From contig JAQGEQ010000380.1 in assembly GCA_034620365.1 (NCBI GenBank), forward strand, positions 1,798,001 to 1,862,000: a stretch of DNA of 64,000 nt, read 5' to 3'. This document shows positions 43,634-55,600 of the stretch, in pieces. Below the pieces are notes generated by a model. That model saw nothing but the letters and a program-made list of their open reading frames with translations. It ran no database searches and was not told the origin of the DNA. Both the position numbers and the translations under genes were made by a program. The stretch comes from Pegea sp. RAD2-039 (taxonomy: Eukaryota; Chordata; Thaliacea; Salpida; Salpidae). Numbering within the stretch: position 1 is the first letter of the stretch; every line of letters begins with the position of its first letter.

Positions 43634-45837
43634 AATGGAAAAACAACTTATTTTGCCAAATCATTAAAGTATTTTAACCTACTGTTAATTTTGTTCTGTA
43701 TTTAACAGTGTTCTTTGATTGATTTGAAGATATTTTTTATAAGTTTCATTTGAAGTTTTATTAAAGTATAGAATTTAGAAGCTTTAAGCATATCCTCTAT
43801 GCTTCAATTGCTGCTTACGTTTTCTTAGAACTTGTTGAAATTCTCGAATCAATCTTTTATAAGCTGCTTTCTTCTTTTAATTACTTGTTTAGAATTAATA
43901 TACCAGTTTAGATAAAATCAAAACTTTCTGGTAAACTTTTTTTATTTTTCATCAATTTGCTTAAAATTTCCTTTTTTTAATTTTGATGTGCATTATACAG
44001 CTTAAAGGCATCGATTTATGCGAATAAACTTTAAAAAAATGAACGCTTAGTTGTTTAAGAGTATAAGTATCTTCATTCGCTATAAAAGCTTGGCTTTAGT
44101 TATAATTTCTTTTAAGATGAATGAATAAAAACTTAAAATTTATAACTTACTTCTGAAAACTAAATGAAAACTAAATGTTTTATCATATTTACTTAAAATT
44201 CATATCTTGATGAAAAATAAGTAAAAATTGTTTGAATGAATGAAATAGGGTTTTGCGTCAATTATTATCTCAATAATCATTAAATAGTAGCTCAAGACGA
44301 TATGATATCTACTAAAGGATGAAAATGAAAACGGTAAATTAATCCAATTTTCTTTTACAATTAATAATTACTTTTAATCTAGATAAAATCTAAAGTAGAA
44401 AACACGAAAGCTTTAATGTGAACATCTATCGGATATTACATCAGTAAGCTACTTTCCAGATATTTCAACAAAATCCACCTATCTAATCTCACTTCTTTTA
44501 CAATATACAAAACCTGACGAAGCACTTGAAGCAATAAAACGCTTATCAAGTAGATAATGGTGACTTCAAATGCGGTACTTACACAATGTAATTTAGTGAA
44601 AACTGATTCTTAAAAAATGAAGCAAGTTTTCCATCTAAAAGCAAAAAAACCAGAAAATCTTTAATTATTACTTATTACATTACTAGATACTGAAATATAT
44701 TTTGAACATTCTGTAATGCTAAGAACTTTTTGCGTAAAATAATAAAATCGAAGTTTTAGTGGTTCTTCTTCAATGATTTGTGATAAATAGCTTCTCTGTT
44801 GCAAAGATACTTATAGAAGGTAGAAGAGAAGAGAGGATTGACAAGATATTAGTTTATTAATTCCTGCGGTGTTACAGAACAAGACTTCTAAAGTGGAATT
44901 GACGCTCCCTGTGACTTTTTGAGCAGGAACAGGTAAGCATTGAGTTAGAAAATTTGTAGTTGAAAAATTGAGAAAGTAATCTATGTATGTCTGCCAACAA
45001 ATAAAGATGAATATTTCTTGTACTGATAACAACATTACAGATGACAGATAGAATTACAGCGAGATATGAAGACATAAAAACCTGATTTCACATTTCAGTT
45101 AAGAAGATAACTTCGAAAGTGTTTTTGGAAAGCAAAAAAAAAAACAAAGTAGTATGAACCTGTTGAATCTTTAAGTAACTTCTAAAGAGTAAGCATTACC
45201 TCCTCTGGTGTCAATGCAATCATGTCTTATGATATCATAACCTTATAGACAAACCACTGGGCTCAAAATGTTATCACATAATTAAGACTCGATTAAAAGC
45301 AACAGATCGATTTGGTTAGAAATAAGGTAGAGAGATTTATCTTGATCGTCGTAGACCTAATCTCACAGAAATTACTTGACAAACTATGTAAGGTAGGTGG
45401 GTTAATAATGTTGGTAGCATAACTATTAGAATCAATCCCAAAAAATTTGGGGTTTTATACAAAAGGGTTCAAGCTTGACAACCGAGTCGTAGATAATGGC
45501 AAATTTATCATCACTATTTCCTTTACGGAGTTTCAGTAGCTTATTTCTGATTGAATGATTAGATAGCTTTATGATAGTTTGTCTGCATTTAGGTCTTAAA
45601 CAAACTCGAAAAGTCATAGTGCAAACAGTGTGGTTCAAAGTTTTGCTGCACATTCAATTGACGCTTTTTCTTCATTAGCGTCATCTAAAAAACACCAAGT
45701 TTTATTTTCAAAAATTCATCGAAACTTTATGATTAAAGTAAACTAAAATTTCTAATAATTGATAAGGGAAATACTTTAAAAAAGAACGTGAACAAAAATA
45801 TAGTCAAAAATAATTTGAAACCCCTTGAAAAGATTTT

Positions 45838-46150
45838 CTATTATTTTTTATTATTTTTTATTATGTACATACTACAAATAATAATATCATTATTACAAGG
45901 CCTGTTTCGGCCGAGAAGGCTATGCTGAAGGTAGGGCAGAAATTATGGTGACTCAGTTATTGCCCATGCAGCATAATTTCACTCTCCACGCCAATAAGGT
46001 ATACAGCAGAACAAACGGACTGATGCAGCTATGCCCAGCTGCCAGAACGACACTGAGTACAGTAAAAAGCTGCCTAAGAGACTCCAACTCCGTATCGAAT
46101 TCGGAGTTTTGCAGTGATTCACGCTACACTACCATCACAGAAACATAGTA
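45838..46150 (-). mobile_element. SINE-like interspersed repeat, copy 2, with A/T-rich 3' tail
   Basis: Reverse-complement homolog of the element at 4365-4680. On the plus strand the shared blocks are AATTCGGAGTTTT (46098-46110), CCAGAACGACA (46042-46052) and AGGGCAGAAA (45933-45942). Read on the minus strand, it ends with TCTCGGCCGAAACAGGCC, which can pair as a small hairpin, then short repeats of AATAAAAAAT (to about 45838). Such simple-repeat tails are typical of LINE-mobilised elements. Short open frames inside are not genes. The family name is not known to me. Confidence 0.7.
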
Positions 46151-48622
46151 AATTAAATTTAGCATTAACCTCAGTCTTTTAATTTAATAATACTTCTTCA
46201 CACACTGATCCGGTATAATTCTTGTTTCACGGAAGCCGTAAGAATCTTCAGACTTCAGACCCCAGAAAAGACGAAAGTGTTTCGTCTAAATGCTTTATAT
46301 AACAAATACCATCATTGTTACAATATTATCATCAGTAAGAGACTCGGGTGCAACACTTCGGGCATCGAGCTACCATTTAATGTCATGGCGATAGGGAAGT
46401 AGACAGGAAGTTAGCAATGACAAATAGTACCTTTGGTTGAATTCAGAAAAGAGTTTGTAACAAAAACCAGTTCAAAACCTAATCAAAAATCAGCTATTGC
46501 AGAGTTTTCGTTCTGACTACACTTCTGTACAAATGTATTTCTTGATTCTCATACTGTCGTCACTTGTGACTTCAATCATTTTCCATCAAATTTCACTTCG
46601 ACATCAAACCACGCTTACGAGATTGAGACTTTGTTAGGTCGGTCATATCTTCAGAATGAGTAATAACCGTTCACGCAAAGTTATATCAAATGATAATTTT
46701 TTATCGAGCTACAAAAGCAGAGGCGCTCCAAAACAAAATGCAATAATTAAGTAAAAACTTTTTTTAATTAGCTGCCTATCTAACACTCTCAGATGTCTTA
46801 ACTTACAACGGATTGTGCAGCTTTTAGAGAAACCATCAACAGTACCTTAACATCTTTCAAAAGCCTTGCCACAGCTGACGTTGTAGATAAAAATGAAAGA
46901 TGAAGATTCCATAGTCATCCAGCAATTTAAATTGCACTTGTAAAAATATAGTTGTATCTGTAATCAATTAGCTTATTTAGTCACAAGTGTGCCTACCCAA
47001 AAAATCGTGATTCTATGATGATACCCTTCTTTTTGTTGCTCTTTCTTGGTGATCTATTCGTATTTACTTTCTTTTATTCCATGTCCCATCATAAAGATTT
47101 GGAGCCAATATACATTTCCTTCTAAGAACTCTCATTTGTAACAACCAGTAAGATACAAAATTATTCTATTGCTAGCTGACATTTTAAAGCTATCTCTAAA
47201 ATTGAGATGAACATAACCAATTTAATTTTGCTAGGATTATGAATTTCACTTTTAATAGGAGGATAATTTTGGCCAATATATTTGCCGTAAGAATTTAGTC
47301 TCACAAGAACGTTTGACCTTTGGTAGAAAATAAAGCTTAATACTTTCATTTCTATAAATCTATGAAGCTTTAAATGCTTATTGATATTAAGATAGCAAAA
47401 TCAAAATCTGCAATAACTGAGCGATAGAAATTTTTTAAAACGTAAGCTATGAAGACAAAATATATCAACGCTTAATTTTATGTAAACTTAAAGACATAGA
47501 AATAAACTATGAAATGAAAAAAACGAAAATAAACATTTTAATAAAACAGTATTAGAAAATTTGGTTCCATTTTTTTATAATCTTTGTTATGTTCGTTAGA
47601 AAATATAACACTTTTATATTCAAACTAAGTTTTATAAATTTTGGTAATAGCAGCTTGATTTAAGTTCAGTATGATGAGCTTTTATTACGTTACCTAGCAA
47701 TAATTTGTTTTGTTAAATAAGTCCTTAGGTATAGTGGCGCGGACTTCTCATTGCTAGCTGCTGAAGTCTATTTATAAAATTTTAGCAAAACTTTATTTAT
47801 ATTTCTTTTTAAAAGTTCGTATAATCTATCAATTAGCCTTATAATTTTCATCTCTCTGTATTCATCTCTTCATCTCAATGTAACTTTATTTTTCAAATTT
47901 GTAATTGTTATTTTTTTTATAGTGTTTATTAGATAAACATACTGACCAGTACTTTTTTGTTCTTTATATTTACAGATCTTCATCTTATTTATTATCATTT
48001 TAATTTGCTTATTATGTCATTATTATCTGTCTATCAGAAAATTATATAAATCTATTATCACTTGTTATATTTTAAACTATTAATTAATTTTGAGGAGTCT
48101 TAATTATTTTTTATCATATAAATAATATAATATTTTCATTAGATAACAAAAAAAGACCTAATTTTTTTATAATCAAAATAAAACTGCTTATATTCTATCC
48201 TAGTTATGTATGTTTTTCAATGTTATTATATCTATTAGTCACATTAAAACTTTGAATTTTTTCAAACTTAATGTGTAGCATTTAAATACAATACTTTTGT
48301 AAAGATCTTTCTCCAATTTAGATTTCTTATCAATTATAAATATGAGTTTAAACTGTGTATAAGCTGCATATTTATATTTAAACTGCACAGATAATTAGAT
48401 TGTGAATTTCTTATTTAATAATTCTTCTGCCATTTTTCATTATTAAAAATAAGAATGCATTTTTTAAATAAAAGTTTAAGTCTTTCCTCAAAACTAAAGT
48501 TTAATTATGGATAGCTTATCAAATATTGATAAATAATTGAGTTTATTTTTTAGAGATTAAGTTTTTTATTTCTGCTTTTAATAATAAAGGGGTTGTCTTG
48601 TCAGTCAAAATATTCAATAAAC

Positions 48623-49812
48623 ATGTCCGCAGCAACTTACAGACAAACTGCATCTGGGGTTCCTGGTTTTACCTTAAAAGCAAACATGAAAAACACCAAG
48701 GTGAATAGCAGCCATTAGACATTTAAAAAACATTAAATTGTTAATTTTTGAAATAAAAAGCTTGTTACCTCAGCTATCATCAAACTTTTTTTATAAATAT
48801 TTAAATGTTGTAATATTTAAGAGGTCATCATAAAAACTATTTTTAGATATATATCGTTGGTGACATATTGGTTCATTTATTTTAGGTTTCCCAGCCACCA
48901 GTAGCAGGTGCTTTTGTAGAACGACCAATCAGGCCAACTTCATTTCGGAAATTCTATGAGCGTGGTGATTTCCCAATTGCAATTGAACATGATACAAAAG
49001 GAAATCGAATTGCTTGGAAAGTTGGTCATTTAATTGGTCTCAAAAACTATCTCAAAATGATAATGGTTATTTTTGGTTAGGTTGAAATTGAAAAATTGGA
49101 TTATCATCACTACCTTCCCTTGTTCTTTGATGGTTTATGTGAGACTGTACATCCTTATGAATTCTTTGCTAGGCAAGGAGTACATGATATGCTTGAGCAT
49201 GGTGGTTCTAAGATACTTCCTGTAATTCCACAGTTGATTATTCCAATAAAAAGTAGGTTAGATTTCTTACTTGTAAATCTTGTTTAAAAGTCACAAAGCT
49301 TTTTAGTCCGAAATATTTCATAATTTCTTTTGATCAAAATTTATTTTTTTATTAAAACTCAAAGCTTTGATTTCTCACTTTTTAATTAAATTGTTGACTA
49401 CTGAAGCAGTGCTAACATTCAAGTATTTGATTTATTAGATGCGCTGAATACAAGAAAGAAGTCTGTGATTTGTACAACTCTTAAGGTCCTTCAACATCTA
49501 GTAGTCTCAGGTGAGATGATTGGAGAAGCATTAGTTCCCTACTATCGTCAAATTCTTCCAATTCTCAACATTTTCAAGAACAAAAATCGTTAGTTTGCTC
49601 ATCACTTGCTCTTTTAAATATCTTCTAAGTCTTGACTTATAATTTTTGAAGTTAATTCTGGTGATGGTATTGATTACTCTCAACAAAAACGTGAAAACAT
49701 GGGAGACTTAATTCAAGAAACTTTGGAAGCATTTGAAAGAAGAGGGGGAGAAGATGCTTTTATCAACATCAAATATATGGTCCCTACATACGAGTCTTGT
49801 ATGTTAAATTAG
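48623..49812 (+). CDS. PACRG: Parkin co-regulated gene protein (PACRG), 5 exons, 231 aa
   Basis: Exons: 48623-48700, 48886-49020, 49081-49252, 49439-49588, 49652-49812. Phases fit and the sum is 232 codons including TAG. Highly conserved family blocks are visible: [99 protein letters not shown] and the C-terminal [12 protein letters not shown]. Known: PACRG is an armadillo-like protein at the inner junction of ciliary and flagellar doublet microtubules, acting with CFAP20. The N-terminal extension is short, as in other invertebrate and protist forms. Introns are 60 to about 190 bases, unlike the huge vertebrate introns. No parkin gene precedes it here. An acceptor-like TTTTTAG lies about 70 bases upstream, so a 5' non-coding exon is possible. 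Confidence 0.96.
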
Positions 49813-50227
49813 AAAACACTGTATCTTTACTATTGTTCTTTCGCCTCCAGTAAATAGTGTGCAACATTATATGTTAGTTTGTCTCTTATTTCTTTATTTC
49901 ACATCTAAATCTACAAAGACTTAATATAAATTATTCATAAACTTTTCCAATTAATAATTCTTGATGAAATTTTCTCTACTATTTGAAACTATAAATGCTT
50001 GTGACATGTGTACAGCCCCTTTTTCGATTTCCGTCTATTTCTACGTTAAAAACAACTAAACTAGAAATTGAAGTTTTGAAATTAAAAGCAAAAACTCTCT
50101 CAAATTTTGTTGATATTAAACATTTTAAGGTTAATTTAAACGTATTTCGAGAAACAAGTCCTACTGAAATCCATATAGATCCTTAAAGTATTATTTTATT
50201 GACTTTTTATAAAGCTAACTTCTCATA

Positions 50228-50233
50228 AATAAA
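50228..50233 (+). terminator. Candidate poly(A) signal of PACRG
   Basis: AATAAA about 415 bases after the PACRG stop; chance occurrence is likely in such DNA. Confidence 0.3.
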
Positions 50234-52468
50234 ACTCGGTAAATATCAAAATGTTTTTCATTTATATCAGCAAATTGCTTATATTTAGTAAATGATAATT
50301 TAGCATTTTTTTATTCAAATTGGAGATTTATATTTCTTTTGATGATAGACTAAATACAAAACTGCAACTTCATCTGATATAAATAATAGATTGATAAGAA
50401 TAAATGAGAAGTATAAAGTTGACACCAACAACAATTTTGTTAAATAAAATTTACATCAATGTTGATATAAACTTAATTTTAAACCAAAGTTTTCAGAAAT
50501 TTTAACAAATTCTTTTAGTTAAGTCAACTGTATATTTAACTGTTCAAAATAAATCATCTTGATTATTTCGTCGGCTATGTATAAATGCTTAGTTTAAAAT
50601 ACTATTTCATATATTGAAAAATAATCAAAACTAAAATTAATCATTTCAGAATTTTTATGAAATCCATTTTTTTTTCCTGTAAATATATCAAAGTTATTTT
50701 ATTCAGTAAAATTTTAAGTTTTATTTATTAATTAAAGTAATATTTTGTTGTAACCAAACTTTATAACATTGTGTTTATATTGCGATAACTATTGAAAAAA
50801 CATCAAGTGTTTTTTATCTAATTTTTTCCAAATATATTGTTTTTGCTAATTAAGTCAATTAATTATTTGTTTTATACATTTAAATCAATCAATTTTATAA
50901 ACTGATATCTATGTTTTGATAAAAAGATTTTTTGCTAATTTAGTAATACAATAAATGATGATTATTAAAAACAATTTTCTAATGAGTTAAATTAGTTTTT
51001 AAGAAATATATTTATACAGAAACAAGATAAAAGTAAGCATAGTATATTTAATTATCATTTCAATTATAGTTTAAACCGATTTAATTAAAGTCATAACAAA
51101 TTTACAAAAACATTTTTGTTATCCTTGTTTTATAAAATTTGTTTACTTTAAAAAATAATTCCAAATTATAAATCATTTGAAGATTTTTTCAAATTATTTT
51201 ACTTTAAGAAGAGCAATTAATAAAATAGCATTTTTTGTTATACAACAACTATATTTTTGTTTGTTGAGAGAAAACTTCAATTTGCTCAATAAAAGGATCA
51301 AATTTATTCTGGAGTCAGTAAAAGGAGAAAGGATTTAGTAAATCTACTTTTTATATTTAGCATTTTCAGTTTTGCTCCCAACAATAAATCAGATTAATAG
51401 TTTTTCACATTTGAGAAAAGCGTCCTCAAGCAATATTTTTTCGGATTTTAGAACTTTTTGGAATTCAGAAAACTTTCTACAAAAAGTTCTCAAATTAAGT
51501 TAACTGCTCAGTTAATATACATGAGAACTTACGATTGATGGCTTTATTAAAATAATCTTTTTTTGACAATTACATAATAGAACAAAAAAAGGAAAGTTGG
51601 AAAAAATGCTGGCTCCTAAAGTAGATTCATTACTCGTCACTTGAATTACCAAGCATAGGATATGTCGATATAGTAAATATTTCTTGAAATAATCCGTTGC
51701 TTGAAAAATATTACATACCAAGGTACTAAATAGACCCAATCAACTTTTTATACTTTACAGATACTGAAAATATCACAGTTTTTAACATTCTGTCAGATAA
51801 GCGCACAAATAACAACATTAAATTTGTTTGAGATAACTTGAGACTTTGAAAAACAAGTTAAAGCTACAAGACAGTTTATTTTTTCGATTCAACACATACC
51901 ATTAATTCATTAGAAACTAATATAAATTGTTGAATCGCTGGCCTACCAAAAGCAAACATTTAGTTTCTAACTCGTGACTATCAAAAGTTTGCTAATCTCT
52001 AAATTAAAAGATCGAAAACTTTTCATGACGGTTTGTACAGCGCTAATTAGTTTGGTTTATGTTTTCAAAATAAAACTAATTATGATATATTGCCTTTTTA
52101 ATTCTTATACGAAAGCTAGTTCCATAACTTATGATGATGTTGGTATCTTACTTCGATATACTAAATAAGTACAAGTAATTAAAGCCAAACTTTTTAGAAA
52201 ACTTTAAGAACATCAACAACACTTCAAGCTGAGAAAAATTGTTTATTATTTCGAGCATATAAATAGAAAAAGACAAATTTGTTGCACTTGTCAGTCATCA
52301 TTTTTGGTGTTTATTGTATTTTATTCGTTCAACGCTTCAAAAGATTGTTTCTGTATGATTGATGCTTTCATCAGTTCAAAAACAATCAAAACAGGTTTTG
52401 GTACAATTTTGAAATGAGCTAAGTGTTCATCTATTTAAATACAACTTTAGAAAACAACGTCTGACAAG

Positions 52469-52474
52469 TTTATT
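52469..52474 (-). terminator. Candidate poly(A) signal of the adhesion GPCR gene
   Basis: TTTATT on the plus strand (AATAAA on the minus strand), about 225 bases past the stop codon at 52702-52700. Others lie further down, near 52310-52325. Confidence 0.3.
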
Positions 52475-52699
52475 TTAACACGAGCTCGAGCACTTTCTCA
52501 ATCAAGCTCTCTAAAGTCATTAACTAGAGCAACAAATAAAAAATTATAAAACAGTTATTTAGTTTTTTTCATTACAAACTTTAGGACTTGCTTGCAACTT
52601 TATATTTAGGTTCAGATTTTTTCTGTATCACTAAATTATACTCTACCAGTATCGGTAACCTCCAAGCAACTTGATTGATTGAATGGTGAACCTCTTATA

Positions 52700-55600
52700 C
52701 TATATATTAGCAAATTTATCCAAACTTGTGTTGATGCACCAATCTGGTTTATCAGTAAGATGCAAATCAATCATTGGACGAGGGGGAAGTACCGGAGTTG
52801 GTGTCGGAGATGCATCAGAAATCTTATTTTTTCTTATTACTTTAATTGCCATATTGGAAAGCGTTTTTCTTATTGACAAAGTAACTGTTGATTTGTCTGT
52901 GTTCATCGTAGATGTTGCTGAATCTGTAGAAGGTAGTGGTGTACGGAAACTATTTTTTGAGATATTGCTGGAGTTGATACTTCTTCTTCTGTATCTTAAC
53001 TCCACCGTTTTCACTTTACAGCAGCACATCCAACATCTTTCGAGTCCCATACCACAATAAGGAATATTTACAAGTAACCGTGCAAATGAGGTAGCCCATA
53101 ACTTGCGAGCCATCTTATTTCGAACACAAAATAAGTAGAACATCACAATACCCTTGAAAGAAGAAATTCTTAGGATTTTGTCTCAGATTTAGGAGAGATA
53201 TCTTATTTTTATTTCAATTACGTAATCTAAAATTTGTTTAAGCTGGATTCAACTTACTTGAATTGAAATAAGAAGAGAAACAATGTAAGAGATGGATTCA
53301 GTTAGAAGGGGAATATCTCCTAAAAGATCTAATGGTATTGCAATAATCCAAACTAACCCAAGTAAAAATGTGATTGTAAAAATGACACAAACTTGCTGCA
53401 GAGGTTTCATCGTCTTTTTATTTGACTGTATCTGAATAATTTTAAAAATTTCACCGCTTTGCATGAATAAGACTTTTTTATATTTGAAGAGATCTTAAGA
53501 AGAGAGTTAAAATCAAAATGTTCATAAAATTAAAGTTAAAGTCGCCAAATAATTGTTTATAAACATTCAGTCACCTTTCTTCTTCCCCATGTTATTGATC
53601 GAACCACGAGAAAACAGATTAGAGTATTAGCAGCAGCTATAAACCCTTGTATTGTAAAATATCCAAAATACAAAGCATCACCTTTTATCCAGCAAAAAGA
53701 GTTGCTTACATAATGTGACTCATATACTCCTTTAGCTATAAAATTCACAACAGTTTATTGAATAACTTACTAAAAAACTTCAAAATTGACAATCATAATT
53801 ACAAAGTTCAATTTCATATAAAGTTTTGAAATTGTACATAAGGATAGATATCAAAGATTTAATCTTTAAGTGGAGATTGATGCATTAAAATGTTCAACTT
53901 ACTATCAAACCGAGTCCAGTTTTTGATTAGTTGTCTTTGGTCAAAATATCCAACAGTTATTCCAAGAGTTGTTCCAACCACGATACCAGGTAAGAAGTAA
54001 GCGAACATTGTTGCATATGTCAAAAAGCTTTCATCAAGTGATTGATGTTTTCGGACTAAAAGTCTGTTTAAAATTTCAAAAGAATTGAAAAATCTGATTT
54101 ATAAATTCTGATAGAAACAAGAATAAGAAGAAGAACTGACTTGTACATGGAGACACCGTGAGCCAGCATCCATAACCACCCAGCCAGCATAAAGTAGTGT
54201 ATTGAGGCAGCAATAGCTATACAACGGTTTTTATTATCTGTATAATCTGCTCCTATCATCATTGCAAGAAATCCAAACAAAAGACAGATTGAAAGATGAA
54301 TGTGTAATGGACCAGGAGGACTTTGTCGTAACTCTCTAATAAATTTAGATAATTTTATTTATAAACAAAAAATAATTGTTTTTAAACACTTTTTAGTTAT
54401 TTTAAAGTTATTAGTTAGTGTAATAATTATTTTCTATATGCTTTAAAATATATTTTTATCAGAAGCAAAGCTTATAGCTATTTATTTAATTTTTAATTAA
54501 CTATTTATTAATTGATTATATGTTGTGGTCATCAAATTATTTTCAAATATAGCTGCCACCACGTTAACAACACAACAATTGATAATAAATGTTTTAATTT
54601 TTCTAATAAAATTTTATCATTAAAGAAAACAGAATGAATAGACAACTAAACAAAAGATTTTTTATAAACAAGATCTTAATATTATCATCGATTTAGATAA
54701 GCTATTAATAAGTTTTAAAGTTATTTTGTAAATAAACTTATAAATACAAAAATGGCAAAAATTTACCGGTAAGATAAGAATATGACCGCTGTTAGGAAGA
54801 AGCCGACACAAGATACTGATCCAATGATTGAGAAGATTCTGTTGAACAGAATAGTTGGCTTTATTGGTCGGTGATGTATTTGCTGAAATAAAAATAAGTG
54901 TGTCAATAAAAAAACCATCAAAATTTTAAAGTTTCCAGTCACTAGTTTAATTTAAAAAAAAGTAAGCCTGTGTTGTGTTTTAAACTCTAAAATAAGATTA
55001 AGAGAATTAAAATAGTTTAAAGTGTAAAGAACTGTTCGATTTTAATTAATTTTAACAATTTTAAGACTTTAATAAGCATCTGATAAAAAAGTATTGCAAT
55101 GTTTCATATACCACTAATAAAGCAAAGTTCGTCAGATGATTGCAATGGCAAACAGGTATGGTCATGTTTTGATCAAGACTACAGCCATCGTTAGACCAAG
55201 ACAGATTATCATAATTCCAGGAAACACATTGTAAAAAACGAATTTCCTAAAAGCACATTTATAGAAAATTATTTTGAAATCATTGTATAATTCTAAAATA
55301 TCTAAACAATGTAAAATATTTGAGATAAAAACAAGTTTGTTATCTTTGCATGTTCTAACATTCTAATTCTAGAAAACGATTTCTAATTTTTGTATAAATT
55401 TTATTTATAATTATTGAAAATACTTCTAAAGCGAATAATAAAGTTACTCTCAAGACTTTGTTATAGGACTTATTAAAACTTATATTTGTTGTGAAATGTG
55501 ATAACAGATGGTAGTTTTCAAGTGATCACTAATACTATATTTCACTTACTTTGTTTGAAAACTTTTGCTTTAAACTAAATGAATATGTAACAGGTGTTTT

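Larger units (their letters stand above)
43007..48622. other. Intergenic region between DCBLD and PACRG
   Basis: Begins with the DCBLD 3' UTR. About 44.8-47.1 kb is richer in G+C, includes the second SINE-like copy, and has several short open frames without splice or domain support; it looks like decayed repeat sequence. No parkin-type RING/IBR exon was seen. The last kilobase or so before PACRG is very A/T-rich. Confidence 0.5.
49813..52699. other. Intergenic region between convergent PACRG and adhesion GPCR genes
   Basis: Very A/T-rich, with stops throughout. Open frames of about 60-75 codons at 49995, 51512 and 51974 lack splice or domain support. No repeat recognised. Holds the 3' UTRs of both neighbours. 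Confidence 0.6.

Noticed and set aside
44811-45653. Minus-strand open frames of 67-74 codons
   Set aside because: Overlapping frames in different registers with no recognised domain; probably decayed repeat sequence.
45835-45865. Tandem TTATTTTT units as a stand-alone microsatellite
   Set aside because: Better explained as the 3' tail of SINE-like copy 2.
43007-48622. Search for a parkin gene next to PACRG
   Set aside because: No Cys-rich RING/IBR-like exon seen on either strand; reported only as an absence.
52683-53060. 125-codon open frame on the plus strand
   Set aside because: Antisense shadow of the last adhesion GPCR exon, which has the matching splice site, TM7 and tail.
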